From assembly GCA_910589425.1 (NCBI GenBank), contig CAJUSZ010000001.1, forward strand, positions 1 to 64,000: 64,000 nucleotides of DNA, read 5' to 3'. Source of the DNA: an uncultured Muribaculaceae bacterium (lineage in GTDB: Bacteria; Bacteroidota; Bacteroidia; Bacteroidales; Muribaculaceae). Below the pieces are notes generated by a model that worked only from the letters and a program-made list of their open reading frames with translations, was not told the DNA's origin and did not search any database. Positions 61,530 to 64,000 of the stretch are shown one piece after another; the stretch's first letter is position 1; each line of letters begins with the position of its first letter. The translations under genes and the position numbers were made by a program.

Positions 61530-64000
61530 ATGCAAAATATAGATATTGTTCCATCCGGTTCCGTTGATGTTTTCGGAGCCAGGGTACACAATCTCAAAAA
61601 TATAGACGTCAGTATCCCGCATGGCTCTCTTACAGTCATTACCGGCTTAAGCGGATGTGGAAAATCGTCTCTCGCTTTCGATACTATCTTTGCTGAAGGT
61701 CAGCGCCGTTATATCGAGACATTCTCCTCATACGCCAGAAATATGCTCGGTTCGCTGGAACGGCCAGACGTAGACAGAATTACCGGTCTATCCCCAGTGA
61801 TAAGCATCGAGCAAAAGACTGTCAACAAGAATCCTCGCTCCACAATAGGGACAACTACGGAGATATACGATTTCTTCCGTTTGCTTTATGCACGTCTCGG
61901 AGAGGCACGGAGTTATATATCGGGGCTTCCGATGGTCAAATATTCTAAAGATAAGATCGTGGATCTCATCGCGGAGAAATATGACGGACGGAAGATATAT
62001 GTTCTCGCACCATTGGTCAAGAATAGAAAAGGACATTATAAGGATCTGTTTGAGAATCTCCGAAAAAAGGGGTATATAAATGTAAGGATAGACGGGGAAC
62101 TCAGAGAATTGGCGTATGGGCTAAAACTGGATAGATACCGTAACCATTCCATCGAGCTTGTGGTTGACAGACTCAAAGCAGACAAGTCTGATTTGCAAAG
62201 ATTGCGTCAGACTGTTGAGGATGCGTTGAAACAGGGAGACCGACAGCTCATGGTGATGGATATGGAATCAGGTGAGGTCAGACATTTCAGCCAGCTTCTT
62301 ATGGATCCTGAAAGCGGCCTGTCTTATCCGGAACCAGCTCCCCACAGTTTCTCATTTAACTCGCATCAAGGTGCGTGCCGTCGATGCAAAGGACTGGGGT
62401 ATGTGGATATTGTAGACAGGACGAAGATAATTCCTGATCCCGGGAAATCAATTTTCGACGGAGCAATAGTACCACTTGGGAAATACAGGAATTCGTTGAT
62501 ATTCTGGCAAATTGAGGCTATATGCAGATTGTATTCAGCCGACATCAAGACACCAGTCAGAGATCTGCCTGAAGAAGCGATGGAGGATATTCTCGGTGGC
62601 ACAGATGCCAAGCTTGACCTTCGCAACGAAACAATGTCTACCAGCAGATACGATGCAGGATATGAGGGACTGGTAAAGTACATAGAGATGCAGCAGAGTC
62701 TTGAAGCTGGCACTGAGGCCAACAAATGGAGCGGACAGTTTTTTTCACGGACTGTATGCCCTGAATGTAAAGGGAAAAGACTCAATAAGGTAGCTCTCCA
62801 TTTCTTCATAGATGGAAAAAGTATCGCCGATGTCGCCTCTATGGATCTGTCTGATCTGTATGAGTGGACAAAAGGTCTTGAAGACAGAGTAGATCCGCAG
62901 AAAAGAAAAGTAGCTGAGGAAGTATTAAAAGAGATCCGTAGCCGTCTAGGTTTTCTTCTTGATGTGGGATTGCATTATCTTTCGTTGAATCGCTCCACTG
63001 CTTCGCTTAGCGGAGGGGAAAGCCAACGGATAAGACTCGCCACCCAGATCGGATCTCAACTTGTCAATGTGCTGTATATCCTCGATGAGCCTTCAATAGG
63101 CCTTCATCAGCGTGATAATGAGCGTTTGATTGATTCATTGAAGAAACTCCGCGATATAGGGAACAGCATCATTGTAGTGGAGCATGACCGTGATATAATG
63201 GATCAGTCTGATTATATTGTAGACATAGGCCCGGGAGCGGGTCGTAAAGGTGGCGAGGTCGTATTCCAGGGTACTCCATCTGAGATCAAATCGGCCGGCA
63301 CACTGACGTCCGACTATCTTTCAGGGAAAAGAAAAATTGAGATTCCATCAATAAGAAGAAAAGGGTCAGGTAAGTATCTTGAGATATTCGGAGCATCAGG
63401 CCACAATCTTAAGAATGTGGATCTCAGAATCCCTCTTGGTAAATTTGTATGCATAACCGGAGTCAGCGGTTCAGGGAAATCAAGCCTGATCAACGGCACA
63501 TTACATCCGATTCTGAGCAAGCACCTTTATAGATCCTTGTCTGAACCACTGCCATACAAAGATGTGCGGGGTCTTGACAACATAGATAAGGTCGTTACGG
63601 TGGATCAATCACCGCTCGGTAAATCCCCGCGATCAAATCCGGCCACATACACGGGAGTGTTTGCCGACATCAGGAAACTGTTTGTATCGCTACCGGATGC
63701 AAAGATGCGTGGATATAAACCCGGACGCTTTTCCTTCAATGTGGCAGGAGGCAGATGTGAAACATGCAAGGGCAACGGTTACCGTACGATCGAGATGAAT
63801 TTCCTTCCCGATGTGCTTGTGCCGTGCGAAGAGTGTCATGGGCGAAGATATAACAGGGAGACCCTTGAAGTTAGATTCAAGGGGAAATCTATTGCTGATG
63901 TGCTTGACATGACAGTAAACCAGGCTGTAGAGTTTTTTGAGAACGTACCTTCAATTCTAAACAAGATCAAGGTGCTTCAGGAGATAGGACTTGGATATAT
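61530..64000 (+). CDS. uvrA: Excinuclease ABC subunit A (partial, cut by window end)
   Basis: This is the damage-recognition ATPase of nucleotide excision repair. 823 codons are visible; the usual length is about 940, so the C-terminus lies beyond the window. The first ATPase half has Walker [14 protein letters not shown] near 38-50, the segment [11 protein letters not shown] and signature [16 protein letters not shown] near 493-508. The second half has [13 protein letters not shown] near 644-656. The second zinc site (CETCKGNGY with CEECHGRRY, near 747-775) is intact. The first zinc module has only one CxxC (CRRCKGLGY); the upstream CPxC of E. coli is replaced by DPES. The start ATG begins [10 protein letters not shown]. 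Confidence 0.97.
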   Translation, partial: MQNIDIVPSGSVDVFGARVHNLKNIDVSIPHGSLTVITGLSGCGKSSLAFDTIFAEGQRRYIETFSSYARNMLGSLERPDVDRITGLSPVISIEQKTVNKNPRSTIGTTTEIYDFFRLLYARLGEARSYISGLPMVKYSKDKIVDLIAEKYDGRKIYVLAPLVKNRKGHYKDLFENLRKKGYINVRIDGELRELAYGLKLDRYRNHSIELVVDRLKADKSDLQRLRQTVEDALKQGDRQLMVMDMESGEVRHFSQLLMDPESGLSYPEPAPHSFSFNSHQGACRRCKGLGYVDIVDRTKIIPDPGKSIFDGAIVPLGKYRNSLIFWQIEAICRLYSADIKTPVRDLPEEAMEDILGGTDAKLDLRNETMSTSRYDAGYEGLVKYIEMQQSLEAGTEANKWSGQFFSRTVCPECKGKRLNKVALHFFIDGKSIADVASMDLSDLYEWTKGLEDRVDPQKRKVAEEVLKEIRSRLGFLLDVGLHYLSLNRSTASLSGGESQRIRLATQIGSQLVNVLYILDEPSIGLHQRDNERLIDSLKKLRDIGNSIIVVEHDRDIMDQSDYIVDIGPGAGRKGGEVVFQGTPSEIKSAGTLTSDYLSGKRKIEIPSIRRKGSGKYLEIFGASGHNLKNVDLRIPLGKFVCITGVSGSGKSSLINGTLHPILSKHLYRSLSEPLPYKDVRGLDNIDKVVTVDQSPLGKSPRSNPATYTGVFADIRKLFVSLPDAKMRGYKPGRFSFNVAGGRCETCKGNGYRTIEMNFLPDVLVPCEECHGRRYNRETLEVRFKGKSIADVLDMTVNQAVEFFENVPSILNKIKVLQEIGLGY

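Overview
This 64 kb window is chromosomal DNA of a Bacteroidales bacterium, most plausibly a gut Muribaculaceae (S24-7). The phylum call is strong. Genes start without clear Shine-Dalgarno sites. Many intergenic regions carry the Bacteroidetes promoter pair TTTG / 19-21 nt / TAnnTTTG. The protein families are typical: type IX-like C-terminal sorting domains, a CHU_C domain, GLUG repeats, DUF4491, a BT_3928-like protein and a long-tailed S16. The family call is an inference from overall gene content. I saw no tRNA, rRNA, insertion sequence, prophage, CRISPR array or obvious pseudogene; gene density is high.

Layout. 0-6 kb: groES-groEL and a GH13 alpha-amylase on the minus strand, then a PASTA membrane protein, an RluD-type pseudouridine synthase and a DUF4491 protein on plus. 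6-13 kb: an ECF sigma factor; a divergent unit of a TonB-type beta-barrel plus a conserved hypothetical (minus) facing a histidine kinase/response regulator pair (plus), with a tandem direct repeat between them; then rpsP. 13-21 kb: a small lipoprotein, purM, and a four-gene minus operon (ROK kinase, GH29 fucosidase, CutC, transglutaminase). 21-28.5 kb: a cell-envelope stretch with an NlpC/P60 hydrolase, a Spi-type protein with a sorting domain, two small unknowns, an MFS transporter, an OmpP1/FadL-like barrel and an aromatic- and glycine-rich secreted protein. 28.6-39 kb: a cdsA-MBOAT-SGNH operon and a 2289-residue GLUG/Ig-like secreted protein. 39-54 kb (plus): S1/P1 nuclease, stand-alone HsdR_N nuclease, PcrA-like helicase, nspC, hisS, a BtuFCD/FecBCD-type ABC importer, DUF3843-like, DUF1599 and BT_3928-like genes, tryptophanase, and a DUF2807 protein. 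54-64 kb: pyrD-pyrK-MerR-M23 on minus, divergent from alaS; then a CHU_C protein and the first 823 codons of uvrA, cut by the window end.

How the genes work together. Housekeeping functions (chaperonin, S16, PurM, HisS, AlaS, PyrDK, UvrA, PcrA) are interleaved with gut-lifestyle functions (amylase, fucosidase, tryptophanase, corrinoid/iron-type importer, spermidine-route decarboxylase) and many secreted or outer-membrane proteins. The best regulatory signals are (i) alaS and the M23 gene, whose two complete promoters overlap face to face, (ii) a 22-bp-spaced direct repeat between the beta-barrel gene and its two-component system, and (iii) two genes whose -7 boxes sit so close to the start codon that the transcripts should be leaderless. 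I found no clear defence island or wholly new multi-gene system. The least explained units are the Spi/small membrane/SH3-like trio, the ROK-fucosidase-CutC-transglutaminase operon, the HsdR_N-helicase pair and the composite transglutaminase.
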